Source: Ferrovum sp. PN-J185 (lineage in GTDB: Bacteria > Pseudomonadota > Gammaproteobacteria > Burkholderiales > Ferrovaceae). From it: a stretch of DNA of 64,000 nucleotides. Where the stretch lies: positions 310,001 to 374,000 of the forward strand of contig NZ_LQZA01000001.1 in NCBI RefSeq assembly GCF_001581925.1. The letters run 5' to 3'. The notes beneath the pieces were generated by a model that was given only the letters and a program-made list of their open reading frames with translations, was not told where the DNA came from and made no database searches. Made by a program: the position numbers and the translations under genes. This document shows, piece after piece, positions 9,076 to 20,530 of this stretch. The number at the start of each line of letters is the position of its first letter. Positions within the stretch are counted from its first letter, which is position 1.

Positions 9076-9301
9076 AGGCTTAAGCCTTTGTTTATGTGAT
9101 GGTTTTTGACTAAAGTAAATGATTAATATATGTTGGTTATTGTCTCTTTAAATGAAATTTTTTTGATTAAGAATAAGTACTTATTGATTTATTTGAGCAA
9201 TTCACAATAATTCGGATGTTTTCTGTTAGACTGAACTTAAGCCTAGTTAAAAAAACAGGCACATAACAATATAAAAATAATGAGTTTTGGAGGAGAGAAC
9301 T
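9076..9301. promoter_or_regulatory. Divergent intergenic region between ABC efflux operon and MFS gene
   Basis: This 226-base AT-rich region separates two divergently transcribed transporter units and must hold both promoters. The 12-base palindrome AGGCTTAAGCCT sits at 9076-9087, right at the permease start. Its half CTTAAGCCT recurs at 9236-9244, close to the MFS gene. No convincing -35/-10 pair could be chosen. The strong Shine-Dalgarno GGAGGAGAG at 9289-9297 fixes the MFS start. A shared regulator binding the repeats is possible but unproven. Confidence 0.4.
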
Positions 9302-10633
9302 ATGGTTTCAGGTGATTTAAATCAATTAAATTTGGCAGGATTGTCCTCTCGTGAGCGTGCTGATCATAATAGTCAACGCATTGATTTAGGGGAAGTGTCA
9401 GCGGCAGTATTTATGGGGCGTTGCTCTGAGCATTTTGACTTTTTTGTTTATGCCATTGCATCGGTATTGGTTTTTCCTGCTTTATTTTTTCCATTTCTTT
9501 CCGCGTTAGATGGCACATTGGCTTCTTTTGCAATGTTTTCATTAGCTTTTATAGCAAGGCCTCTTGGTACCAGTCTCTTAATGTATGTTCAGAAGCGTTC
9601 AAATAGAACTACTAAGTTAATAGTAGCGTTATTTTTATTAGGTTTTTCTACTGCTGGAATGGCTTTTGTACCTAGTTATTCGTTTTTAGGGCCAATGGCA
9701 ATTGTTTTGTTGGCAATCTTAAGAATTGGCCAAGGTGTGGCTGTGGGTGGGTCATGGGACGGTTTTCCTTCTTTGCTCGCTTTGAATGCGCCAACTAAAA
9801 AGCGTGGATGGTATGCCATGTTAGGACAGCTAGGATCTCCTTTAGGGTTTGCTATTGCCACAGGCGCTTTTTGGTATTTTCATTCGCAATTGTCTGCGCA
9901 AGACTTTCTAGAATGGGGTTGGCGCTATCCTTTCTTTGTTGCCTTCGTATTAAATATGATGGCTCTATTTTTACGTTTTAGATTAGTTACCTCAGCAAAA
10001 TATACCCGTTTACTTGATGAGAATGCGTTAATACCACCACCCCAGTTCTCACAATTGTTAATTAGTCAAAAAAGAAATATTTTACTGGGTGCTTTAGCTG
10101 CCTTGGCAAGTTATGCCTTATTTCATGTGGTTACTGTTTTTCCATTATCTTGGATTGTGTTAAATACTGATCGCTCAATCAACGACTTTCTATTGATTCA
10201 AATGGCGGGGGCGGGATTTGCTGCTTTAGGTATGATCGCATCGGGAGTCATCGCTGATCAGTTTGGCCGTCGCCACACCTTAGCTGGAGTAGCGGTATTA
10301 ATTGGTATCTTTAGTGTTACGACACCTTTACTAATTGGTGGTGGACAACTGGGACAAAACCTCTACATTTTTGTAGGTTTTATTTTGGTTGGTTTATCTT
10401 ATGGTCAAGCATCCGGTGCTACGGCAAGTAATTTCCCCTCTATTTATCGCTATATGGGGGCAGCCTTAAGCGCTGACTTATCTTGGCTATTAGGTGCTGC
10501 TTTTGCTCCTTTGATTGTATTGTGGCTTACCAGTCACTATGGTCTTGCCTATGTTGGGCTATATTTGTTGTCAGGTGCAGTAACGACCTTGTTAGCACTC
10601 ATACTTAATCATAAATTGGAAAAACACGACTAA
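9302..10633 (+). CDS. MFS transporter, metabolite:proton symporter-like
   Basis: This protein of 443 residues has about twelve hydrophobic segments and MFS features: FIARPLG after helix 2, RIGQGVAVGG in helix 4, and DQFGRRHTLAG between helices 8 and 9. These resemble the MHS (metabolite/H+ symporter) family, but the substrate is unknown. The ATG at 9302 is chosen because GGAGGAGAG lies directly upstream. An in-frame TTG at 9287 would place that Shine-Dalgarno inside the gene and is rejected. It stands alone between the divergent efflux operon and recA. Confidence 0.88.
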   Translation: MVSGDLNQLNLAGLSSRERADHNSQRIDLGEVSAAVFMGRCSEHFDFFVYAIASVLVFPALFFPFLSALDGTLASFAMFSLAFIARPLGTSLLMYVQKRSNRTTKLIVALFLLGFSTAGMAFVPSYSFLGPMAIVLLAILRIGQGVAVGGSWDGFPSLLALNAPTKKRGWYAMLGQLGSPLGFAIATGAFWYFHSQLSAQDFLEWGWRYPFFVAFVLNMMALFLRFRLVTSAKYTRLLDENALIPPPQFSQLLISQKRNILLGALAALASYALFHVVTVFPLSWIVLNTDRSINDFLLIQMAGAGFAALGMIASGVIADQFGRRHTLAGVAVLIGIFSVTTPLLIGGGQLGQNLYIFVGFILVGLSYGQASGATASNFPSIYRYMGAALSADLSWLLGAAFAPLIVLWLTSHYGLAYVGLYLLSGAVTTLLALILNHKLEKHD

Positions 10634-10643
10634 AGGGAATGCA

Positions 10644-10675
10644 CTAACCCCTTCTCTTTACCTGGAAGGGGTTAG
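10644..10675 (+). terminator. Perfect 11-bp hairpin after the MFS gene
   Basis: CTAACCCCTTC at 10644-10654 is exactly complementary to GAAGGGGTTAG at 10665-10675, with a 10-base loop, starting 10 bases after the MFS stop codon. The stem is strong but no T-run follows directly. The nearest one (10702-10710) is about 27 bases further on. It may be a terminator with a weak U-tract or an RNA-stabilising hairpin. Confidence 0.6.
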
Positions 10676-10774
10676 GATGTTTGGTTAAATAATTAAAAAA
10701 TTCTTTTTTTTCGTCGCTCATATCTCTTCCAGTTCGTATATATTCTCAAACGGCAAGCTAACTTTAACTAGGTA

Positions 10775-10807
10775 TTGCAAAAGCAAAATAACTGGATATA
10801 ATTACAG
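10775..10807 (+). promoter_or_regulatory. recA promoter with overlapping LexA-like SOS box
   Basis: TTGCAA at 10775-10780 is separated by 16 bases from a perfect TATAAT at 10797-10802. Overlapping the -10 is CTGG-ATATAATT-ACAG at 10792-10807, one base off the CTGT-N8-ACAG core of the E. coli-type LexA operator and flanked by A and TA as in the consensus. LexA bound here would block RNA polymerase. The recA ATG lies about 95 bases downstream, so the leader is fairly long. Confidence 0.75.
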
Positions 10808-10899
10808 TACTTGGTCAGCTCGGGCTAAGTCCGTCACAGCTAGCGTTTTATGGCATCAGTGGCGCCTTTAATGCAAATGATATTTCAGGAAACATGATT

Positions 10900-11922
10900 A
10901 TGGATGACAATAAAAGTAAAGCCTTGTCGGCGGCACTTTCGCAAATTGAAAAGCAATTTGGTAAAGGCGCTGTTATGCGTCTCGGAGAAACTGAGATAGA
11001 GCGTGATTTTGAGGTGATTTCCACAGGCTCATTAGGTTTAGATTTGGCCTTAGGAGTAGGTGGATTACCGCGCGGTAGAATTGTAGAAATTTATGGCCCT
11101 GAATCCTCAGGTAAAACTACCTTAACGCTACAAGTAATCGCTGAGATGCAAAAAAAAGGTGGGATTGCCGCATTTATTGACGCGGAGCATGCATTGGATC
11201 CGGTATATGCACAAAAATTAGGGGTCAATGTTACTGATTTACTTATTTCACAACCCGATACAGGTGAGCAAGCTCTTGAAATTGCCGATATGTTAGTGCG
11301 TTCTGGATCAGTTGACATTGTCGTTGTGGATTCTGTGGCCGCATTAACACCTCGTGCTGAGATCGAAGGGGAGATGGGTGATTCACACGTGGGCCTTCAT
11401 GCAAGACTCATGTCACAGGCCTTAAGAAAATTAACAGGTAACATTAAACGTTCTAATTGTTTAGTGGTATTCATTAACCAAATTCGCTTAAAGATTGGTG
11501 TCATGTTTGGTAATCCTGAGACCACCACAGGTGGGAATGCGCTCAAGTTTTATGCCTCAGTACGTCTTGATATTCGTCGCGTTGGTTCAATTAAACGAGG
11601 GGATGAAGTGGTAGGTAGTGAAACACGTGTGAAAGTTGTTAAAAACAAAGTTTCCCCTCCTTTCAAGGTTGCTGATTTTGATATTATGTATGGTGAAGGT
11701 ATTTCTCGTGAAGGTGAAATTATTGAGCTTGGCGTTCTAGGTAAAATTGTAGAAAAAGCCGGTGCTTGGTACTCCTATCAAGGAGAGAAAATCGGGCAAG
11801 GTAAAGACAATGCTCGTGAATACTTAAAAGAGCATCCCGAAATTGCTAAAGAGATTGAAAGTAAAATTCGTGAATCCAGTGGTATCAAGATGGCTGTTGC
11901 TGTTCCCTCTGCTGATGATTAA
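10900..11922 (+). CDS. recA: Recombinase RecA
   Basis: This 340-residue protein begins [20 protein letters not shown], as betaproteobacterial RecA does. It carries Walker A GPESSGKT near residue 64, the LVVFINQIR loop, and the G-rich loop 2 region [13 protein letters not shown]. RecA drives strand exchange and stimulates LexA self-cleavage. The ATG at 10900 is preferred over one at 10894 because AGGA at 10887-10890 is 9 bases from the former and only 3 from the latter. recX follows 6 bases downstream. SOS control is indicated by the LexA-like box upstream. Confidence 0.97.
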   Translation: MDDNKSKALSAALSQIEKQFGKGAVMRLGETEIERDFEVISTGSLGLDLALGVGGLPRGRIVEIYGPESSGKTTLTLQVIAEMQKKGGIAAFIDAEHALDPVYAQKLGVNVTDLLISQPDTGEQALEIADMLVRSGSVDIVVVDSVAALTPRAEIEGEMGDSHVGLHARLMSQALRKLTGNIKRSNCLVVFINQIRLKIGVMFGNPETTTGGNALKFYASVRLDIRRVGSIKRGDEVVGSETRVKVVKNKVSPPFKVADFDIMYGEGISREGEIIELGVLGKIVEKAGAWYSYQGEKIGQGKDNAREYLKEHPEIAKEIESKIRESSGIKMAVAVPSADD

Positions 11923-11928
11923 CCTATT

Positions 11929-12366
11929 GTGGCAGATATCTCTTTAAGACAAAAAGCTATCAGTTATTTATCACGCCGGGAGCACTCTCGGCGTGAGTTA
12001 TTTAAAAAACTCTCACCATTAGCAGTCTCTCCCGATGAAATTCACCAACTTCTCGATACGCTAGAGCAAGAGGGGTTACAGTCTGATCTCAGAACAGCAG
12101 AAGCAATTGTCAGAGCACGTCAAGGTAAGCATGGTGCGTTACGCATCAAACAGGATTTACTTATGCATGGTATTCCTGACGAGATTATTCAACAGGTTTT
12201 AGTTGATGTAAAAGATGACGAACTGTCTCAGGCAAAAGCAGTGTGGGCTAAACGTTTTCAAAGCCTTCCTAGTAACGCTGCCGAAAGAGCAAAGCAAGGA
12301 CGCTATCTACAAAACCGTGGGTTTAGTATGGCGATTATTCAGTCACTGTTGCGTGGTGACGATTAG
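11929..12366 (+). CDS. recX: Regulatory protein RecX
   Basis: This 145-residue, helix-rich and basic protein has the RecX pattern: AISYLSRREHSRRELFKKL at the start, then a second repeat with TAEAIVRARQGKHGALRIKQDL, and GRYLQNRGFSMAIIQSLL at the end. RecX binds RecA filaments and limits their activity. It starts with GTG 6 bases after recA and is presumably co-transcribed with it, the usual arrangement. Confidence 0.93.
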   Translation: MADISLRQKAISYLSRREHSRRELFKKLSPLAVSPDEIHQLLDTLEQEGLQSDLRTAEAIVRARQGKHGALRIKQDLLMHGIPDEIIQQVLVDVKDDELSQAKAVWAKRFQSLPSNAAERAKQGRYLQNRGFSMAIIQSLLRGDD

Positions 12367-12436
12367 CCTAACGTATTCTTTTTCTGTGGTTTTTCAGGTT
12401 TTTGGTAGAATAAGTATTATTTATTTTATTTATTAA

Positions 12437-15639
<3,203 letters not shown>

Positions 15640-15649
15640 TATGACAACC

Positions 15650-15841
15650 TCATGCAGGAATATCGGGGGTTAATGAGCGTTCAAGCTGCTCAATTTGGTC
15701 TTTTAGTTTTAATTTTATTTTTTTAAGACGGCGAATTTCAAACTCATAATTATGTTGTTGATATGATAGGTCATTAATTTGACTATCAATTTGTTTATGC
15801 TGATCCTTAAGTGTATTGATGTAGTCCTCGATCAGCATCAT
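15650..15841 (-). CDS. YdcH-family (DUF465) small protein
   Basis: This 63-residue protein is a predicted coiled coil. It has the DUF465/YdcH pattern: LKDQHKQIDSQINDL at the start and IRRLKKIKLKLKDQIEQLER at the end. The family is common in proteobacteria and its function is not established. It begins ATGATG 5 bases after panC and ends 10 bases before the MfnB-like gene, so it is part of the minus-strand run. Confidence 0.82.
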   Translation of the reverse strand: MMLIEDYINTLKDQHKQIDSQINDLSYQQHNYEFEIRRLKKIKLKLKDQIEQLERSLTPDIPA

Positions 15842-15846
15842 CTATC

Positions 15847-16698
15847 CTATCTTAATTCAATTTCAAGATTATCAATAAGACGCGTTTTACCTAATCGTGA
15901 TGCACCCAGTACAACCAAACGATTATCGTTGGTTTGCGCTTCTTGTAAGTGGTCCTGCGAGCGAATTGCGATATAGTCTGTTTGCCAGCCGCGAGCATTA
16001 AGATAATTGGTGGCTGACGTTTCAAGAGCGTTGAAATCTGAATTGCCTTCCATAATCGCTTGCTTAATAGAGGAGAGCTGTCGATATAATTGTATCGCCT
16101 CTTCTCGTTCAACGGGTGAGAGATAACTGTTACGAGAACTCAATGCCAAACCATCAGTTGCTCTTACGGTTTCAGCGGGAACGATTTCAATGGGTAGGGC
16201 CAATTGAGTAACCATGTCTTTTAGAACCAAATATTGTTGGTAGTCTTTTTTACCAAATATGGCTAATTGTGGTTGCACCATATTAAACAGTTTAAGAACA
16301 ACTGTGGCTACCCCACGAAAATGTCCTGGTCGAAAAGCTCCTTCTAACACATGTTGTAATTCTGAAGGATCAACTGTATATTCCTGAGCGGTGGGATAGA
16401 TTTCCTTTTCATCAGGAGCAAAGACCACATCACAACCGGCTTGTAACAAATGAGCGCAATCAGCTTCCAGAGTTCGTGGATAGCGATTAAAGTCTTCGCT
16501 TGGGCCAAACTGTAAACGATTAACAAAAATACTGGTGACAAGACAAGCAGCCCGAGGTTTCACCTCTTTAATGAGTTGGATATGACCAGCGTGAAGGTTG
16601 CCCATAGTAGGAACGAGGGCAACGTTTTTCTCGTTAGCCAATCTTTTTCTTAATTGTTCAACAGTAGTAATAACATCCATAGTATGGCTTTTTGACAT
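15847..16698 (-). CDS. panC: Pantothenate synthetase
   Basis: This 283-residue protein has the PanC nucleotidyltransferase motifs: VPTMGNLHAGHIQLI (TMG and HxGH) near residues 29-43, FGKKDYQQ near 150 and LSSRNSYLS near 186. It joins pantoate and beta-alanine with ATP to make pantothenate. The ATG at 16698 adds six residues before MDVITTVEQL, and the family start would be the ATG at 16680. Neither has a clear Shine-Dalgarno. panB, which normally sits just upstream in this betaproteobacterial gene order, is not present between this gene and the kinase. Confidence 0.95.
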   Translation of the reverse strand: MSKSHTMDVITTVEQLRKRLANEKNVALVPTMGNLHAGHIQLIKEVKPRAACLVTSIFVNRLQFGPSEDFNRYPRTLEADCAHLLQAGCDVVFAPDEKEIYPTAQEYTVDPSELQHVLEGAFRPGHFRGVATVVLKLFNMVQPQLAIFGKKDYQQYLVLKDMVTQLALPIEIVPAETVRATDGLALSSRNSYLSPVEREEAIQLYRQLSSIKQAIMEGNSDFNALETSATNYLNARGWQTDYIAIRSQDHLQEAQTNDNRLVVLGASRLGKTRLIDNLEIELR

Positions 16699-16722
16699 AA
16701 TTTGTCATATTGTCTCATGCAT

Positions 16723-17367
16723 TTATGCACGATTAAAGAATTCTCGACGACTTCTTATTTGTTGTATGCGTGTTAACAACAGTTGGTAATCGTCCGGGTC
16801 ATCGGCAAAATTAAGATTATCACTGTTAACAATTAATAAGGGCGATGCATCGTAGTCATGAAAAAACTGTGCATAACTATCCGCAATGGTTCGTAAGTAC
16901 TTTTCAGAAATAGGCTTTTCTACAAACCATCCGCGTCGATCAAGTCTTTCTATCAGCACATCAGCAGAAGCTTGTAGATAGATAACCAAGTCAGGTGTAG
17001 GGGTAGTAGGTCTTAAATGCTGGTACATATGCTGATATAACTCAAACTCATCATTGGCTAAATTGAGTTTAGCAAACAACAAATCTTTATCTAGTAAAAA
17101 ATCAGATACAGTTGGAGACTCAAATAAATCACGTTGCTTCAGCGTAGAAGCTTGTAGTGTTCTTTGAAACAAAAAAAACATCTGTGTTACAAAGGCATAA
17201 CGGTCGGGTTGGCGGTAAAAGCGCTCTAAAAATGGATTGGACTCAGCATCTTCCAACATTAACTCAGCATTAAGAGTGGCTGATAACAATTTAGTTAACG
17301 TGGTTTTACCAACGGCAATAGGGCCTTCAACAGCAATATAGCGATAGCGTTCACCTAAGAGTTTCAT
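16723..17367 (-). CDS. Deoxynucleoside kinase (deoxyadenosine/deoxyguanosine kinase family)
   Basis: This 214-residue protein starts RYRYIAVEGPIAVGKTTLTKLL, with a P-loop near residues 15-22. It contains an acidic DRxx-like lid region and PDLVIYLQASADVLIERLDRRG, typical of bacterial dNK proteins. These kinases salvage purine deoxynucleosides. It overlaps folK by 4 bases upstream. In many betaproteobacteria this gene sits between folK and panB. Substrate preference cannot be read from sequence alone. Confidence 0.88.
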   Translation of the reverse strand: MKLLGERYRYIAVEGPIAVGKTTLTKLLSATLNAELMLEDAESNPFLERFYRQPDRYAFVTQMFFLFQRTLQASTLKQRDLFESPTVSDFLLDKDLLFAKLNLANDEFELYQHMYQHLRPTTPTPDLVIYLQASADVLIERLDRRGWFVEKPISEKYLRTIADSYAQFFHDYDASPLLIVNSDNLNFADDPDDYQLLLTRIQQIRSRREFFNRA

Positions 17368-17855
17368 ACGAGTGGTTCTTCCATTATGTGCATATCATCA
17401 TATTGATATTGTAGGGCAAGATCTTTCACATTACCGAGAGTAGGAATTATAAACTCCGGTGCAATATCATTAAATGGCACCAACACGAACGCCCTATCTT
17501 GAATGCGAGGATGAGGGAGTGTAAGTTCATTATCATGGTAGATCAATTGATCGAAAGCAAGAAGATCTAAATCCAAAGTCCGTGGTGCGTTTTGGAAAGT
17601 ACGAACTCGTCCATGTTGTTCTTCAATAAATTGCATGTGAGTCAACAGTTCTTTAGGTGGAAGAGATGTTGTTAATTCAATCACTGCATTTACAAAATCT
17701 GGTTGATCAAGGTAACCAACCGGTTTGGTTTGATAAAAAGGAGAGACTCGAACTACTGAAGTACGCGGAATATGATCGAGTTCTGTAATGGCTTTTTTTA
17801 ATTGTTGTAATGGTTGATCAAGATTGCTACCTAACCCGACAAAGACGCGACTCAT
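17364..17855 (-). CDS. folK: 2-amino-4-hydroxy-6-hydroxymethyldihydropteridine pyrophosphokinase
   Basis: This 163-residue protein begins VFVGLGSNLDQPLQQLKKA and contains RTLDLDLLAFD plus LPHPRIQDRAFVLVPF, the HPPK signatures that bind ATP/Mg and the pterin. It pyrophosphorylates the pterin for folate synthesis in the cytoplasm. It overlaps pcnB upstream and the deoxynucleoside kinase downstream by 4 bases each, an arrangement of tight translational coupling. pcnB-folK adjacency is common in proteobacteria. Confidence 0.96.
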   Translation of the reverse strand: MSRVFVGLGSNLDQPLQQLKKAITELDHIPRTSVVRVSPFYQTKPVGYLDQPDFVNAVIELTTSLPPKELLTHMQFIEEQHGRVRTFQNAPRTLDLDLLAFDQLIYHDNELTLPHPRIQDRAFVLVPFNDIAPEFIIPTLGNVKDLALQYQYDDMHIMEEPLV

Positions 17856-19165
17856 GCTTTGGGTTTCCTGCGTTTTCGTGTAATGGGTCTGTCAGGTTTG
17901 ACTAACATGGTTTCTCTGTCTTCAGGCTTAGCATGTTGGAATTCTGTCCACCATTGACCAATTGCAGGATCTATTTCACCCACTTGAGCGCGTAGTATAA
18001 GGAAATCATAACCTGCACGAAAACGAGGGTGCTGAAGTAGTTTAAAAGGACGCTGACCGGAACGTTGTTCAAAACGAGGTTGTAGTCCCCATATCTCTTT
18101 CATAGTACCTTCAAAGCGTTTCGGGATCATTAATACTTCATCTTGTTCAACTAGTACCTCATGAATTGCTGTAAATAATGCAGGTAGAGTTTTCTCACCT
18201 TTATTTAAATATTGTTGCCAGCGTAAATTTAAGCTAGGCCACAGCAGTGTGGCCATAAGAAAGCTGGGTGATACCCCCAACTCTTTTTCAATTCGTTGGT
18301 CTGTATTAAGTAATGCTTGTTGAATAAATAACGCGCCTTGTTTATCTGATAGCGTATTGTCTAAGGAGGGAATTAAATAACTTCCTAAATTGAGTTGACG
18401 CAATTGTTCCAGACTATTTACCGCATGACCTGATAAAAGAATTTTCAATAATTCGTCGAATAATCGTGATTCAGGTACATTTAAAAGTAATTCATTAAGA
18501 GTGGAAATAGGTTCTTTGCACGCATTGTCTAAAGTAAAACCCAGTTTAGCGCAAAAGCGTGCTGCTCTTAACATACGAACAGGGTCTTCTCGGTAACGCT
18601 GAATTGGCTCGCCAATCATGGTGATATGTTTTTGCTTGAGATGCTTAACCCCATCAAAATAGTCGAGCACTTCATTTTTTTGAGGATCATAAAATAAGGC
18701 ATTAATCGTAAAATCACGTCGTTCAGCGTCTTCTTCTAAGGTGCCAAATACGTTATCTCGCGTTAGACGACCATGTTCATCCACTTGTTGATGCAGGGAC
18801 TCTTTACCACTTTTGGCTCTGAAGGTAGAAACTTCAACAATTTCTTGGCCACACTGTACATGAATAATTTGAAAACGCCGGCCAATAATTCGTGAACGGC
18901 GTATGATTCGTTTAACCTGTTCGGGAGTGGCGTTGGTTGCGACATCAAAATCTTTGGGTGTTTTACCCAGCAGTAAATCACGTACCGCCCCACCCACTAT
19001 GTAAGCTTGAAACCCAGCCTCTTGCAATTGTTTGATGACCCCTAGGGCGCAATGGCTAATATGGTTTTTATCGATATGATGCTTAGAAGGACCAATAACA
19101 GTGACCTTAAGGGTTGAATTGGTTTGCTTGCGTTTAAGTACTTTGTTGATAAATTGTTTAATCAT
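17852..19165 (-). CDS. pcnB: Poly(A) polymerase I
   Basis: This 437-residue protein has the class II nucleotidyltransferase core: GGAVRDLLLGKTPKDFDVATNA near residue 57 with catalytic aspartates, then RRDFTINALFYDP and RYREDPVRMLRAARFCAKLGF. The basic C-terminus (ITRKRRKPKA) is typical of PcnB rather than of CCA-adding enzymes. It adds 3' A-tails that promote RNA decay and controls ColE1-type plasmid copy number through RNA I. It lies 3 bases after the HAD gene and overlaps folK. Confidence 0.94.
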   Translation of the reverse strand: MIKQFINKVLKRKQTNSTLKVTVIGPSKHHIDKNHISHCALGVIKQLQEAGFQAYIVGGAVRDLLLGKTPKDFDVATNATPEQVKRIIRRSRIIGRRFQIIHVQCGQEIVEVSTFRAKSGKESLHQQVDEHGRLTRDNVFGTLEEDAERRDFTINALFYDPQKNEVLDYFDGVKHLKQKHITMIGEPIQRYREDPVRMLRAARFCAKLGFTLDNACKEPISTLNELLLNVPESRLFDELLKILLSGHAVNSLEQLRQLNLGSYLIPSLDNTLSDKQGALFIQQALLNTDQRIEKELGVSPSFLMATLLWPSLNLRWQQYLNKGEKTLPALFTAIHEVLVEQDEVLMIPKRFEGTMKEIWGLQPRFEQRSGQRPFKLLQHPRFRAGYDFLILRAQVGEIDPAIGQWWTEFQHAKPEDRETMLVKPDRPITRKRRKPKA

Positions 19166-19168
19166 AAT

Positions 19169-19843
19169 TTAACGCAGTGAAATAATTGACCATTCCCGTT
19201 CTTTGGCATGTGAAAGTAGCGTGTTATCTGGATCAACTGCCACAGGATGACTGACTTTTTCTAATAAAGGTAGATCGTTCAATGAATCTGAGTAAAAAAC
19301 AGTTTCGTTAAAATCTTGCCACTGATAATTGAGATGATTTAACCAATCCATTACTTTAGTGATTTTACCCGCTTGAAAACAGGGGATACCGGAGACTTTA
19401 CCTGAATATTCACCATTACTTAATACCTCAGGTTCTGTGGCTACTAAATGTTTAATAGTCAATAAATCAGCAATGGGGCGGGTCACAAAGCTATTTGTGG
19501 CAGTCACAATAGCCATTAAGTCGGCGGTTTCTTTTTCTTTAGCAATAATGGCCCTGGCTTTATCAGTGATTAGTGGTTGTATACGCGTTTGTAAAAATTC
19601 ACTATGCCATAGATTTAGTTGATGGCGAGAATGTCGAGCTAAAGGGCCTAACTGAAAATCTAAAAATACATCGATATCAAGACGACCGGCACGATAGTCT
19701 TCGTAAAAGGCAAGGTTTTTTGCTTCGTAGGTGGTACGGTCATGTACCCCTTTGCTGGCTAAAAATAAGCCCCATTCAAAATCGCTATCTCCACTCAATA
19801 AGGTATTATCGAGATCAAATAATACTAATCGTTTGTTACTCAT
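19169..19843 (-). CDS. HAD-superfamily IB hydrolase (SerB/CicA-like phosphatase)
   Basis: This 224-residue protein begins RLVLFDLDNTLLSGDSDFEWG, with the nucleophilic DxDxT motif at residues 9-13. It has the later motifs VTATNSFVT and FYSDSLNDLPLLEKV (GDSxxD-like, here SDSLND). It is a phosphomonoesterase of the HAD-IB branch. The pcnB-neighbouring member in betaproteobacteria has no firmly established substrate; histidinol-phosphate or phosphoserine activity is possible. It overlaps hda by 4 bases and should be co-transcribed with it. Confidence 0.88.
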   Translation of the reverse strand: MSNKRLVLFDLDNTLLSGDSDFEWGLFLASKGVHDRTTYEAKNLAFYEDYRAGRLDIDVFLDFQLGPLARHSRHQLNLWHSEFLQTRIQPLITDKARAIIAKEKETADLMAIVTATNSFVTRPIADLLTIKHLVATEPEVLSNGEYSGKVSGIPCFQAGKITKVMDWLNHLNYQWQDFNETVFYSDSLNDLPLLEKVSHPVAVDPDNTLLSHAKEREWSIISLR

Positions 19844-20520
19844 GCAGATTGTTCTCTTAAGTTATTTAATGCGTCACGTATTAGTGGCATTGTAATCGGT
19901 TTATGTAAAGACAGCGACCAACGATTTAATTCTTCTAGGACTTGTAGCAGTGAGCGAATATCACGCTGCCAACGTTGAAGTAAATACCAAGCTAATTCTT
20001 GTGGAAGATGAAAACCTAGGTTGTGTGCGTGTTGTTGTAATGCCTTAATTTTTTCTTCATCGCTTAAGGCATGTAAACGTAATACAAGCCCCCAGCTTAA
20101 CCGTGTAGCTAAATCAGGAAGAAGAGGGAGTTGATGGGGGGGAGCGTCTCCGCTAACTAAGAGGGAAAGCTGCTGTTCACGTCTTTCGTTAAACCGGTTA
20201 AATAAACTGATTGCCCCCGCGCGCGATAGTTTGTGTACATCATCAATTAATAAAAATTGATCTTTGCATTCGTCAAAAAGGGTACCTTCAGTGATTTTAA
20301 CGAATTGCACTGATTGTTGAGTTGATTGTAATTTTTCATGAAGCGCCATTAATAAGTGGCTTTTACCTATTCCTTCTTCACCCCATAGATAGATAATTTG
20401 TTCACCTTCACCGCTAAGCCAATTAAACAGTAAAGAGATAGTTTCTGCATTATTCCCTATCACAAAGTTGTCTAAACTTGGCTGATGTAAGGGGGGTATT
20501 TCAAGAACTAATTGACGCAT
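19840..20520 (-). CDS. hda: DnaA regulatory inactivator Hda
   Basis: From the ATG at 20520 the protein has 226 residues and begins MRQLVLEIPPLHQPSLDNFV, the standard Hda opening. It then shows Walker A GEEGIGKSHLL, Walker B LLIDDVHKL and an AAA+ lid. Hda with the beta clamp stimulates ATP hydrolysis by DnaA and prevents re-initiation. A longer frame back to 20592 would add 24 residues without similarity and overlap the permease gene, so it is rejected. The gene starts 10 bases after the AI-2E family gene. Confidence 0.92.
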   Translation of the reverse strand: MRQLVLEIPPLHQPSLDNFVIGNNAETISLLFNWLSGEGEQIIYLWGEEGIGKSHLLMALHEKLQSTQQSVQFVKITEGTLFDECKDQFLLIDDVHKLSRAGAISLFNRFNERREQQLSLLVSGDAPPHQLPLLPDLATRLSWGLVLRLHALSDEEKIKALQQHAHNLGFHLPQELAWYLLQRWQRDIRSLLQVLEELNRWSLSLHKPITMPLIRDALNNLREQSA

Positions 20521-20530
20521 TGGATATAAA

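Noticed and set aside
9287-9301. TTG start five codons upstream for the MFS transporter
   Set aside because: The strong Shine-Dalgarno GGAGGAGAG would then lie inside the gene. The ATG at 9302 is correctly spaced from it.
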